Shown: piece after piece, positions 7,017 through 15,227 of the stretch
Position numbering within the stretch: position 1 is the stretch's first letter
How the letters are laid out: each line of letters starts with the position of its first letter
NCBI RefSeq assembly: GCF_938045775.1
Contig: NZ_CALIBH010000132.1
Span: 1 to 28,768 of the forward strand
Reading direction: 5' to 3'
From: an uncultured Campylobacter sp.
GTDB lineage: Bacteria; Campylobacterota; Campylobacteria; Campylobacterales; Campylobacteraceae
Length of the DNA stretch: 28,768 bases
Notes under the pieces: generated by a model
Seen by the model: the letters and a program-made list of their open reading frames with translations, nothing else
Database searches by the model: none
Told to the model about the DNA's origin: nothing
Translations under genes and position numbers: made by a program

Positions 7017-8199
7017 ATTCGCTAAATTTAAATTGGTGATTATACTCGCCTATATGTCCGCTCTGGCGCCACTTTCGACCGATATGTATCTGCCCGCGCT
7101 GGAAAAGGTAAAGGCAAGCTTTGCTACGAGCGAGTTTTACACTCAGCTATCGGTTGCGAGTTTTTTCATCGCTTTTGCGCTAGGACAGCTCGTTTATGGG
7201 CCGCTAAGCGATAAATTTGGTCGTAAAAAGCCGCTATACGCGGGCATTTTGCTTTTTATATGTGCGTCGCTTGCTTGCGTGAGCTTTGATAGCGTTTACG
7301 CGTTTATATTTTTTAGATTTTTGCAAGCTTTGGGTGGGTGCGCTGGAGTGGTACTTGCGCGAGCCGTAATTAATGATAAATTCGAACTGCACGAGGCTGC
7401 GGCGATGTTTGCGCTGATGATGGTCGTAGGCTCGCTAGCGCCGATGCTAGCACCAACTCTAGGTGGATTTGTGCTAGATTTTTTCTCATGGCAAGCGATT
7501 TTTGCGATTTTGTTTGCGCTTGGAATTTTGCTTTTTGCATTTATATTTTTCGGACTCGACGAGAGCGCTCAAATAGACAGGACTGCTACACTTAGCGTAA
7601 AAGGTGTGCTTGGCGAATACGGCATAATCTTGCGAAATAAAGAATTTATGCGCTATACGCTAGGATTTGCAGTTGCGATGAGCGCACTTTTTGCTTATAT
7701 CACGGGCTCTAGCTTCATATTTTTGGGCTATTATGGGCTGGGTGAGCATGCCTTCGGCGTGATATTTGGCATCAACGCTCTTGGAATGACCCTCGTTTCG
7801 GCACTAAATGCCAAACTCGTGCAAAATCGCGAACCCGCAGCTTTATTAAATTTCGGCCTAATCGCGATGCTTGCAACGAGCCTGATTTTGCTCGCATGCG
7901 CTATGCTTGGCCTTCCCTTCATCTGCTTTGAGGCTTCGCTTTTTGTATTACTTTCGTCTCTTGGCTTTGTTGCGCCTAACGCCACGACGCTTGCGATGGC
8001 GCTGTATAAGGACGGCAACTCGGGCGCAGCTTCGGCGGTACTGGGGACTGCGCAATTTGCTATCGCCGGGGCTATTTCGTTTATCGTAGGTGCAGTGGGA
8101 GCGAATAAGCCGTTTTTGCTCGCAAGTGTGATGGCGATTTGTGCTCTTTGCGCGAACGCCGTGTATTTTTTATTGCGAAAAAAGAATCAAAAATTTTAA
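7000..8199 (+). CDS. Bcr/CflA-family drug efflux transporter (MFS)
   Basis: A 399-residue inner-membrane protein with about 12 hydrophobic helices. The N-terminus has the Bcr/CflA signature STDMYLPALEKV in helix 1, motif A GPLSDKFGRKK after helix 2 and FFRFLQALGGCAGVVLARA in helix 4. Members are proton-driven exporters of bicyclomycin, chloramphenicol or other small molecules; the substrate here cannot be told. I start at ATG 7000 with AGGA nine bases upstream. An in-frame TTG lies four codons earlier (6988) but is less well placed. The start lies inside the preceding kinase-like gene, so translation is coupled. No terminator is evident in the 100 bases before thrS. Confidence 0.88.
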   Translation: MVKQSKFAKFKLVIILAYMSALAPLSTDMYLPALEKVKASFATSEFYTQLSVASFFIAFALGQLVYGPLSDKFGRKKPLYAGILLFICASLACVSFDSVYAFIFFRFLQALGGCAGVVLARAVINDKFELHEAAAMFALMMVVGSLAPMLAPTLGGFVLDFFSWQAIFAILFALGILLFAFIFFGLDESAQIDRTATLSVKGVLGEYGIILRNKEFMRYTLGFAVAMSALFAYITGSSFIFLGYYGLGEHAFGVIFGINALGMTLVSALNAKLVQNREPAALLNFGLIAMLATSLILLACAMLGLPFICFEASLFVLLSSLGFVAPNATTLAMALYKDGNSGAASAVLGTAQFAIAGAISFIVGAVGANKPFLLASVMAICALCANAVYFLLRKKNQKF

Positions 8200-8239
8200 T
8201 TTTAATATTTTTTAAATTCATCGTTAAGGATTGATTAGC

Positions 8240-8245
8240 TAAAAT
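8240..8245 (+). promoter_or_regulatory. -10-like element before thrS
   Basis: TAAAAT sits inside a short palindrome GCTAAAATTAGC (8238-8249), 57 bases before the thrS start. TTGATT at 8231 is too close to serve as its -35. Weak call. Confidence 0.22.
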
Positions 8246-8301
8246 TAGCTCTCGTTCTTTCAGCGTAAGAAAGACAATTCGGTAAAAAAGGAAACAAGCC
8301 A

Positions 8302-10125
8302 ATGAGCGATATTATCGCATATAAACTTAACGGTGAAATTTACGATACTCAAAGTATCGGCGAGCGCGCAAGCGAGGCGCAGCCGATATATTTCGATAAC
8401 TCCGAGGACGCGCTTAAAATTATGCGCCACTCCTGTGCGCATCTTTTGGCGCAGGCGGTGCGCGAGCTTTATCCGAGCGCAAAATTTTTCGTAGGGCCTG
8501 CGATCGAAGATGGGTTTTACTATGATATGCGCGTCGGCAAAGATAACGGCGAGAAGCTCGGCGAAGAGGACTTAAAGACGATCGAAAAAAAGATGCGCGC
8601 GCTCGCCGAGGCAAATTTAGAGATTAAAAAGATAGCCTCCACTAAAGAGGCGGTCGCGAAAAAATATGCAAACGACGATCTTAAGCAGGAGGTTTTAAAG
8701 CGCATCCCCGAAGGCCCGGTTAGCCTATACGCGCAGGGCGAGTTTGAGGATATCTGCCGCGGCCCGCATGTGCAAAATACGAAATTTTTGAAAAATTTTG
8801 CTCTTACGCGCATCGCGGGAGCGTATCTTGGCGGCGACGAGAAGCGCGAGATGTTAACTCGCATCTACGGCGTCGTATTTGCCGATAAAGATAGCCTTAA
8901 AAAGCACCTTACGATGCTAGAGGAAGCTAAGAGGCGTGATCATCGAAAGCTCGGAGCCGAGATGAAATTTTTCACCTTCGACGAGCAGATCGGCGCGGGA
9001 CTTCCGATCTGGCTTCCTGCGGGCACGAGGATGCGCATAAAGCTCGAGGAGCGCCTTTACAGACAGCTTCGCAAGCGCGGCTACGAGCCGGTGCGCGGCC
9101 CTGAAATTTTAAAATCCGACGCATGGAAGATCAGCGGGCACTACAGCAACTACAAAGAAAATATGTATTTTACGACGATCGAGGATCAAGAATACGGCAT
9201 CAAGCCGATGAACTGCGTCGGTCACATCAAGGTTTATCAAAGCGAGATCCGCTCATATCGCGATCTGCCGCTTAAATTTTGCGAGTACGGCGTCGTGCAC
9301 CGCCACGAAAAAAGCGGCGTCTTGCACGGGCTTTTCCGCGTGCGCGAGTTTACGCAGGACGACGCGCATCTGTTTGTGATGCCGAACCAGATCAAAGAAA
9401 ACGTCTATGAAATTTTAGATTTCGTCGAGCTTTTAATGAAAGCTTTCGGATTTGAATACGAACTTGAAATTTCGACCAAACCGCAAAAGGCGGTCGGCGA
9501 CGACGAGGTTTGGGATATCGCGACGAAGGCTTTAAAAGACGCGCTTGACGAAAAGGGCTTAAAATATGGTCTAGATGAGGGCGGTGGCGCATTCTACGGA
9601 CCTAAAATCGATATCAAAATCACCGACGCGCTCGGGCGAAAATGGCAGTGCGGCACGGTGCAGGTCGATTTTAACCTGCCTGCGCGCTTCGAGCTTGGCT
9701 ATATCGACGAAAATAATGAAAAAAAGCAGCCCGTGATGCTGCATCGCGCGATTTTGGGAAGCTTCGAGCGCTTCGTGGGGATTTTGCTCGAGCATACCGC
9801 GGGCGAGCTTCCGTTTTGGATATGTCCTACGCAGGTATCGATCGTGCCGATCGGCGAGGCGCACGCAAGTTACGCGAAAGAAATTTTAAATTTGCTGCGC
9901 GCGGCGGACATAGACGGCGAAATTTTAGATAGAAACGAAACGCTAAATAAACGAATCAGAACGGCTGAAAAGCAGAAGGTGCCGCTCATCATCGTCCTAG
10001 GCGATAATGAAGTTTCGGCTCGCAGCGTGGCTTTACGCGATCGTAGGGCACGCGAACAGCGAAATTTAGGGCTGGATGAGTTTTTAAATTTCGTAAAAGC
10101 TAAATTAAACGAGGTGAATTTTTGA
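8302..10125 (+). CDS. thrS: Threonyl-tRNA synthetase
   Basis: Charges tRNA-Thr with threonine in the cytoplasm and edits Ser-tRNA-Thr. Domains in order: a TGS-like N-terminus (1-35); the editing domain with HSCAH (His43, His47) and CRGPH (Cys152, His156); the class II catalytic core with motif 2 VVHRHEKSGVLHGLFRVREFTQDDAHLF. Zn ligands Cys305 and His356 are visible and the third is the His of VMLHRAILGSFERF. A C-terminal anticodon-binding domain follows. At 607 residues it matches epsilonproteobacterial ThrRS. AAGGAA upstream supports the ATG. It is followed by infC with a four-base overlap, the conserved thrS-infC arrangement. Confidence 0.98.
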   Translation: MSDIIAYKLNGEIYDTQSIGERASEAQPIYFDNSEDALKIMRHSCAHLLAQAVRELYPSAKFFVGPAIEDGFYYDMRVGKDNGEKLGEEDLKTIEKKMRALAEANLEIKKIASTKEAVAKKYANDDLKQEVLKRIPEGPVSLYAQGEFEDICRGPHVQNTKFLKNFALTRIAGAYLGGDEKREMLTRIYGVVFADKDSLKKHLTMLEEAKRRDHRKLGAEMKFFTFDEQIGAGLPIWLPAGTRMRIKLEERLYRQLRKRGYEPVRGPEILKSDAWKISGHYSNYKENMYFTTIEDQEYGIKPMNCVGHIKVYQSEIRSYRDLPLKFCEYGVVHRHEKSGVLHGLFRVREFTQDDAHLFVMPNQIKENVYEILDFVELLMKAFGFEYELEISTKPQKAVGDDEVWDIATKALKDALDEKGLKYGLDEGGGAFYGPKIDIKITDALGRKWQCGTVQVDFNLPARFELGYIDENNEKKQPVMLHRAILGSFERFVGILLEHTAGELPFWICPTQVSIVPIGEAHASYAKEILNLLRAADIDGEILDRNETLNKRIRTAEKQKVPLIIVLGDNEVSARSVALRDRRAREQRNLGLDEFLNFVKAKLNEVNF

Positions 10126-10643
10126 GCAGAGGCAAAGAGGTTTTTCTAAACGAGGACATTCCGGCTAGCGAAGTCAGGTGCATAGGCGACAACGGCGAGG
10201 TTTACGGCATAATTTCAAAGGCGCAGGCGCTGCAAATCGCCGAGCGAGAGGGTGTGGATCTGGTTTTGATAGCGCCCGATGCAAAGCCGCCCGTTTGCAA
10301 GGTCATGAACTACAGCAAATTTCGCTATCAGCAGGAAAAAAAGCTCAAAGAGGCGAAAAAAAAGCAAAAAATCATCGAGATCAAAGAGATCAAGCTGTCC
10401 GCCAAAATCGCTCAAAACGACATTAATTACAAAGTAAAACACGCGAAAGAATTCCTTAGTAGCGGCAAACATGTCAAGCTTCGCGTATTTTTAAAAGGGC
10501 GCGAGATGTCGAGCCCGGAAATCGGCGTAAATTTGCTCAATAAAATTTGGGACGAATTTTTTACAGAAGTTGCCGACCGCGATAAGGCGCCCGCGCTGGA
10601 GGGCCGCTACGTAAATATGCTGATCACGCCGAAGAAGGCGTAG
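10122..10643 (+). CDS. infC: Translation initiation factor IF-3
   Basis: Binds the 30S subunit, prevents premature joining of 50S and proofreads the start codon. The N-terminal domain contains FLNEDIPASEVRCIGDNGE and the universal APDAKPPVCKVMNYSKF box. A Lys-rich linker (KKLKEAKKKQK) leads to the C-terminal IKEIKLSAKIAQNDINYK domain. Length is 173 residues, normal. It starts with TTG (10122-10124), overlaps the thrS stop and has GAGGTG six bases upstream. Non-ATG starts on infC underlie autoregulation in E. coli (AUU), so the TTG may have the same role. A strong palindromic terminator follows; rpmI and rplT, which often continue this operon, are 14.8 kb away. Confidence 0.98.
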   Translation: MSRGKEVFLNEDIPASEVRCIGDNGEVYGIISKAQALQIAEREGVDLVLIAPDAKPPVCKVMNYSKFRYQQEKKLKEAKKKQKIIEIKEIKLSAKIAQNDINYKVKHAKEFLSSGKHVKLRVFLKGREMSSPEIGVNLLNKIWDEFFTEVADRDKAPALEGRYVNMLITPKKA

Positions 10644-10677
10644 AGTAAATTTAGCTATGCTATAAAAATCGCAGCGA

Positions 10678-10711
10678 TAAAATAGTGGAATTTTAAAATT
10701 CCACTATTTTA
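10678..10711. terminator. Perfect 34-bp palindromic terminator after infC
   Basis: Bases 10678-10694 are the exact reverse complement of 10695-10711. The arms contain AGTGGAATTTT / AAAATTCCACT with A/T-rich ends, giving a U-rich 3' side on both strands. It separates the housekeeping operon from the glycan cluster. Confidence 0.8.
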
Positions 10712-10803
10712 AGTTTGCTCCTGGTTAAAGAATATTACATTAGAAATAAAAGGTGAGGGAGTTTAAAATTTATCTAATCATTATTTTTATCTAAGTTTTA
10801 TTT

Positions 10804-10812
10804 TGATAAAAT
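10804..10812 (+). promoter_or_regulatory. Extended -10 promoter of the glycan cluster
   Basis: TGATAAAAT is an extended -10 match (TG, one base, TAAAAT) in a very T-rich upstream stretch (10780-10804), as in Campylobacter sigma-70 promoters. It lies 66 bases before the rfbF ATG. It is the only reasonable promoter seen for the rfbF to rfbH run, whose genes overlap or nearly abut. Confidence 0.45.
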
Positions 10813-10877
10813 CAAAAACAAATAAATTCTCTCTACGACGACTTGCTATAAAGGAAGTAAACAAAGGAAATGAATAT

Positions 10878-11651
10878 ATGAAGGTTTTAATTTTAGCTGG
10901 CGGCTTTGGCACTAGGCTTGCCGAAGAAACTAGCATCAGACCTAAGCCAATGGTTGAGATTGGTGGCAGACCGATATTATGGCATATTATGAAAATCTAT
11001 AGCCACTATGGCTTTAATGAATTTGTGGTGCTTCTTGGCTATAAAGGTTATTATATAAAAGAGTATTTCGCAAACTACTTCTTGCATAGAAGTGATGTAA
11101 CGATTGATATAAAAAGTAATAATATGAAAATTCATAAAACATTAAGCGAAGATTGGAAGGTTACTCTGATTGACACTGGGCTAGATACAATGACTGGCGG
11201 TAGGATAAAACGAGCTCAGGAATATGTAGGAGATGAGAGTTTCATGCTTACTTACGGTGATGGTGTTAGTGATGTGAATATAGACGAGTTAGTAAAATTT
11301 CATAAATTACATGGCAAGGCTGCTACTATGACTGCAGTTCAGCCAGAAGGTAGATTCGGTGCTTTAGATATTAATAATTCAAGCTTAATTACATCTTTTT
11401 TTGAAAAACCTAAAGGTGACGGAAATTGGATAAACGCAGGTTTTTTCGTATGCGAGCCTAAGGTTTTTGATTATATTACTGATGGTGATGCTACGGTATT
11501 CGAGCAAGCTCCGCTTTCAAATTTGGCTAAAGACGGCGAGCTTTGTGCTTTCAAGCACTGTGGTTTCTGGAAGCCGATGGATGCCTTGCGTGATAAGCAA
11601 GTATTAGAAAAACTATGGGATAGCGGTAGCGCTCCATGGAAAAAGTGGTAG
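10878..11651 (+). CDS. rfbF: Glucose-1-phosphate cytidylyltransferase
   Basis: Makes CDP-glucose from glucose-1-phosphate and CTP, the first step to CDP-linked 3,6-dideoxyhexoses of surface polysaccharides. The nucleotidyltransferase signature is at the N-terminus (LAGGFGTRL, then RPKPMVEIGGRPILWHIMK), with the TYGDGVSDV metal-binding loop and the FGALDI, INAGFFV and FWKPMDALRDK blocks specific to RfbF/DdhA. I start at ATG 10878: AAAGGA lies nine bases upstream and 257 residues equals the Salmonella enzyme length. The frame is open 25 codons further upstream without support. The gene is more AT-rich than rfbG, which follows after three bases. Confidence 0.95.
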   Translation: MKVLILAGGFGTRLAEETSIRPKPMVEIGGRPILWHIMKIYSHYGFNEFVVLLGYKGYYIKEYFANYFLHRSDVTIDIKSNNMKIHKTLSEDWKVTLIDTGLDTMTGGRIKRAQEYVGDESFMLTYGDGVSDVNIDELVKFHKLHGKAATMTAVQPEGRFGALDINNSSLITSFFEKPKGDGNWINAGFFVCEPKVFDYITDGDATVFEQAPLSNLAKDGELCAFKHCGFWKPMDALRDKQVLEKLWDSGSAPWKKW

Positions 11652-11654
11652 CGG

Positions 11655-12755
11655 ATGCACAACGCAATAACGACACAAGAAATGCAAAATTTATACTCCG
11701 GAATTTATAAGGGCAAAACAGTTTTGCTTACCGGACATACCGGCTTTAAGGGCTCATGGCTTAGTCTATGGCTGCAGCGCTTGGGCGCGAAAGTGATAGG
11801 GTATTCGCTTCCGGCGCCTACAGAGCCAAATCATATAGGACTTTTAAATTTAAATATCATCCAGGTAATCGCCGACATACGAGATCTTGCTAAATTAGAC
11901 GAGGCGTTTACGACTTATAAACCCGACATTGTATTTCACTTTGCCGCTCAGGCGCTCGTACGTCCATCTTATGCCGATCCCATCACAACCTACGAAACCA
12001 ATGTCATAGGCACATTAAAAGTCTTTGAAGCCTGCAGAAAGGCGGGCGTTCGCGCGATCGTGAATATTACCAGCGATAAGGCTTATGAAAATAAAGAGTG
12101 GGTTTGGGGTTATCGTGAGAACGATCCTATGGGCGGATATGATCCATATAGCTCGTCGAAAGGCTGCGCGGATCTTTTGGCTAGTTCATATCGAAATTCG
12201 TTTTTTAACGAAAAAGATTACGGCACAAAGCATCAAACGCTGCTTGCCACATGTCGTGCGGGTAATGTCATAGGCGGCGGGGATTGGGCGCAAGACAGAT
12301 TGATTTGCGACGTGATGCGCGCGGCAGCTAAAAATGAAGCGGTAACGATCCGCAATCCGCATGCGACACGCCCTTGGCAGCACGTGCTCGAGCCGCTTGG
12401 CGGATATTTGCTTGTGGGGCAAAAGTTGCTTGAAGGGCGAAAGGAATTCGGCAGCGCATGGAATTTCGGTCCTAGCGATGATGGCGCGATTAGGGTGCTT
12501 GATGTACTAAAAAGCGCCAAGCGATATTGGGATAAGATAGAATTTCAAATCAATTCCGACATAAACCAGCCTCATGAGGCAAATTTATTGAAGCTTGATT
12601 GCTCTAAAGCACATGCGCTGCTTGGCTGGAAGCCCGTTTGGGATAGCGAAACGGCATTTGAAAAAACTGTAAAATGGTATAAAAATTTCTACGAAAACGG
12701 CGCGATCGATACCGAGCAAAATTTAAACGACTACGTAAAAGAGATGATGCGATGA
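11655..12755 (+). CDS. rfbG: CDP-glucose 4,6-dehydratase
   Basis: Converts CDP-glucose to CDP-4-keto-6-deoxyglucose using bound NAD. Short-chain dehydrogenase fold: nucleotide loop LLTGHTGFKGSWLSLWL (residues 24-40), VFHFAAQALVRPSY, catalytic YSSSK, and the RAGNVIGGGDWAQDRL and RPWQHVLEPLGGYL blocks typical of RfbG/DdhB. At 366 residues it is close to the family norm. The ATG at 11655 has only a weak GCGG upstream; Met10 (11682) is an alternative start. The stop overlaps the next start as ATGA, so the TPP enzyme is translationally coupled. GC content is clearly higher than in rfbF and in the second half of the TPP gene. Confidence 0.95.
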   Translation: MHNAITTQEMQNLYSGIYKGKTVLLTGHTGFKGSWLSLWLQRLGAKVIGYSLPAPTEPNHIGLLNLNIIQVIADIRDLAKLDEAFTTYKPDIVFHFAAQALVRPSYADPITTYETNVIGTLKVFEACRKAGVRAIVNITSDKAYENKEWVWGYRENDPMGGYDPYSSSKGCADLLASSYRNSFFNEKDYGTKHQTLLATCRAGNVIGGGDWAQDRLICDVMRAAAKNEAVTIRNPHATRPWQHVLEPLGGYLLVGQKLLEGRKEFGSAWNFGPSDDGAIRVLDVLKSAKRYWDKIEFQINSDINQPHEANLLKLDCSKAHALLGWKPVWDSETAFEKTVKWYKNFYENGAIDTEQNLNDYVKEMMR

Positions 12756-14545
12756 TAAAAGTTAGCGATTTTATAGCAAAATTTATAGCCGAGCATAAAG
12801 ATACTGCAAAGACCGTATTTATGGTCTCAGGTGGTGGCAATATGCACCTGATAGATTCGCTTGGCAAAAATGAAAATTTAGAGTATGTCTGTAACCATCA
12901 CGAACAGGCTTGCGCGATAGCCGCAGAAGGCTATGCACGCGTCTCAAATAAGATCGGTATCGCGTATGTTACCACAGGCCCTGGCGGGACAAACGCGATT
13001 ACCGGCGTTTACGGTGCTTGGGTGGATTCGATCCCTACGATGATCATATCGGGGCAGGTTAAATTTCAAACGACCATTGCTTCGCAACCCGAGTTAAATT
13101 TACGTCAGCTCGGCGATCAAGAGGTTAATATCGTTGACATCGTAAGGCCTATCACAAAATACGCCGTAATGATAACGGATAAAAATAGCATAAAATTTCA
13201 TCTGCAAAAAGCTATTTATGAGGCTAAGCACGGCAGACCCGGACCCGTATGGCTGGATGTGCCGCTAGATATACAAGGCGCGATGGTGGACGAAGCAGAT
13301 TTGGTAGAATTTAAAATTCCAGAAGAGCCAAAATTCGACACAAAAATCCCGCAGGTTCTAGATGCATTAAAAGCTGCTAAACGCCCCGTCATCATTGTAG
13401 GTAACGGAGTGAGGTTGGCCAATGCAAAAGATGATTTTAGAGCCTTGATTGACGAGCTAAAAATCCCTGTTTTGACTGCTATTTCAGGAGTTGATTTAAT
13501 AGAGACTTCAAATAAGTATTTTTTTGGTAGGCCGGGAATTTTAGGTGAGAGGGCCGGAAATTTTGTAATTCAAAATAGTGATTTAGTAATAGTATTAGGT
13601 ACAAGATTAAATCTTAGAATTTTGAGCTTTAATTGGGAATTTTTTGCGCGAGAAGCCAAAAAAATTATGATTGATATAGATGAAAATGAACTTAATAAAA
13701 AAACTTTTATTCCGGATATAAAAATTAAATCCGATGCAAAGGTTTTTATAAACGATCTTAGAGAAAAAATTAGAGATTTAAATCTGGAAATTAGAGACTG
13801 GCTTAAATATTGTAATAGAATAAAAATGAAATATCCTGTTTTTGATAAATCCGTATTGAAAGAGAAGAATTATGTCAGTTCATATTATTTTCCAAGATTA
13901 CTTTCGGAGAAATTACCAAAAAATTCTCTCTTGCTTACCGGCAATGGAATAGCATATACATCAACATTTCAGAGCTATCTGGTACGAGCGGGTGATAGGC
14001 TTTTTGCAAATGTCGGATGTGCTTCTATGGGCTATGATTTGCCGGCACTAATTGGTGCATGCGTAGCAAATAATAAAAGACAAACTATATGCTTAACCGG
14101 TGATGGAAGCATTCAGATGAATATCCAGGAATTGCAAACTATTATCCATTATCAGCTTCCCGTTAAAATTTTTATGTATAACAATAATGGATACCTCTCT
14201 ATACGCATAACTCAACATAATTATTTCAATAACAATTTTGTCGGCGAAAGTCCTATAAGTGGTGTAAGTATACCGGATATGAAGGCGCTCGCTAAAATTT
14301 ATGGCTTTAAAGTATTTCAAATTAAAAATAATGATGATGCCAATGCAAAAATAGATGAAATTTTATCATGCGAGGGACCGGTATTTTGCGAAGTGATGCT
14401 GCCGCCGAATGAAGCCATAGGACCAAAAGTTGCATCTATGAAGCTCCGGGATGGGACTATGATATCAAAACCGTTGGAGGATCTTGCCCCATTTTTACCT
14501 CGAGATGAATTTTATAAAAATATGATAGTAAAGCCTTTGGATTGA
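12752..14545 (+). CDS. TPP-dependent acetolactate-synthase-like enzyme (YerE-like candidate)
   Basis: A 597-residue enzyme with the three-domain AHAS/pyruvate-oxidase layout. The N-terminal pyrimidine domain has activating Glu51 in CNHHEQACAIAAEGYARV and GRPGPVWLDVPLDIQG near 161-175. The middle domain covers about 195-335. The C-terminal pyrophosphate domain has LTGDGSIQMN (Gly450-Asp451-Gly452) and YNNNGY for Mg-TPP. Catalysis is therefore plausible: decarboxylation of a 2-keto acid and transfer of the acyl unit. Set between rfbG and rfbH, it is more likely a sugar-modifying enzyme than isoleucine/valine biosynthesis. Yersinia YerE, of this superfamily, adds an acetyl group to C4 of CDP-3,6-dideoxy-4-ketoglucose. 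Base composition breaks sharply near 13430-13560, suggesting a recombinant gene. Substrate and YerE orthology are inference; the superfamily is secure. Confidence 0.8.
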   Translation: MIKVSDFIAKFIAEHKDTAKTVFMVSGGGNMHLIDSLGKNENLEYVCNHHEQACAIAAEGYARVSNKIGIAYVTTGPGGTNAITGVYGAWVDSIPTMIISGQVKFQTTIASQPELNLRQLGDQEVNIVDIVRPITKYAVMITDKNSIKFHLQKAIYEAKHGRPGPVWLDVPLDIQGAMVDEADLVEFKIPEEPKFDTKIPQVLDALKAAKRPVIIVGNGVRLANAKDDFRALIDELKIPVLTAISGVDLIETSNKYFFGRPGILGERAGNFVIQNSDLVIVLGTRLNLRILSFNWEFFAREAKKIMIDIDENELNKKTFIPDIKIKSDAKVFINDLREKIRDLNLEIRDWLKYCNRIKMKYPVFDKSVLKEKNYVSSYYFPRLLSEKLPKNSLLLTGNGIAYTSTFQSYLVRAGDRLFANVGCASMGYDLPALIGACVANNKRQTICLTGDGSIQMNIQELQTIIHYQLPVKIFMYNNNGYLSIRITQHNYFNNNFVGESPISGVSIPDMKALAKIYGFKVFQIKNNDDANAKIDEILSCEGPVFCEVMLPPNEAIGPKVASMKLRDGTMISKPLEDLAPFLPRDEFYKNMIVKPLD

Positions 14546-14546
14546 T

Positions 14547-15227
14547 ATGAGATTTTTATTTTTGGACTTTGATGGCGTCCTTTTTGATACTGTACGTGAA
14601 GCCTATGAAGTTTGTAGATCTACGCCAAGTTTTTTAAGGCAAAAATTTGATGAAAAGCAATATGCTGAATTTTTAAAATTCAGACCTATTGTAGGTCCGG
14701 CATGGAATTATTATTTCGTTATGACAGCTATAACTAATAACAATAAAAAACTTTTAGCTTTTGATTATAACGATGAAGCTAAAAAATTTGAAAAAGACTT
14801 TTTTGAGACTCGTAAAAAGTTAAAAGCAAATAACTATGAAAATTGGTTGGCTTTGAATAGGCCATATCCGTTTTTATTGGAGCTATCAAATATGAAACTG
14901 AATCGGCAGACTTTTATTGTAACTACTAAAGATAGTAAAACTGTATTGGATTTAGCCAAAAGATTTAATATTCAATTTATAAATAATGATAATATATTGG
15001 GGGCAGATATATTTGCTAAATTTAATTCAAAAGCTAATATAATAAATTCAATTTTAAAAGATGGCGATAGCGGGATTTTTATAGATGACTCAGAAATGCA
15101 TTTAAAAAAATGTGAGCACATAAAAAGACTTAAGTTATTACAGCCCGATTGGGGATATGTAGAGAGGAATAGTAAGTATATAGGCGATATTAAAATGATA
15201 TTAAGCGTACTGGAGGAAGAGGTATGA
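14547..15227 (+). CDS. HAD-superfamily phosphatase-like protein
   Basis: A 226-residue HAD fold. Motif I LFLDFDGVLFDT gives nucleophile Asp7 and acid/base Asp9. The Thr of IVTTKDSK serves as motif II, a Lys follows, and the motif IV acidic pair is GIFIDDSEMHL. A helical cap lies between motifs I and II (about 20-110). Such enzymes remove phosphate from small metabolites. The gene is AT-rich, starts one base after the TPP-enzyme stop and overlaps the aldolase gene by ATGA, so it belongs to the same pathway. A plausible job is dephosphorylating an aldol product or a sugar intermediate, but the substrate is unknown. Confidence 0.72.
   Translation: MRFLFLDFDGVLFDTVREAYEVCRSTPSFLRQKFDEKQYAEFLKFRPIVGPAWNYYFVMTAITNNNKKLLAFDYNDEAKKFEKDFFETRKKLKANNYENWLALNRPYPFLLELSNMKLNRQTFIVTTKDSKTVLDLAKRFNIQFINNDNILGADIFAKFNSKANIINSILKDGDSGIFIDDSEMHLKKCEHIKRLKLLQPDWGYVERNSKYIGDIKMILSVLEEEV

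Noticed and set aside
12752..14545. TPP enzyme as biosynthetic acetolactate synthase (ilvB)
   Set aside because: It lies between rfbG and rfbH with overlapping genes, no regulatory subunit ilvN adjoins it, and the context is sugar biosynthesis; it remains possible but less likely.
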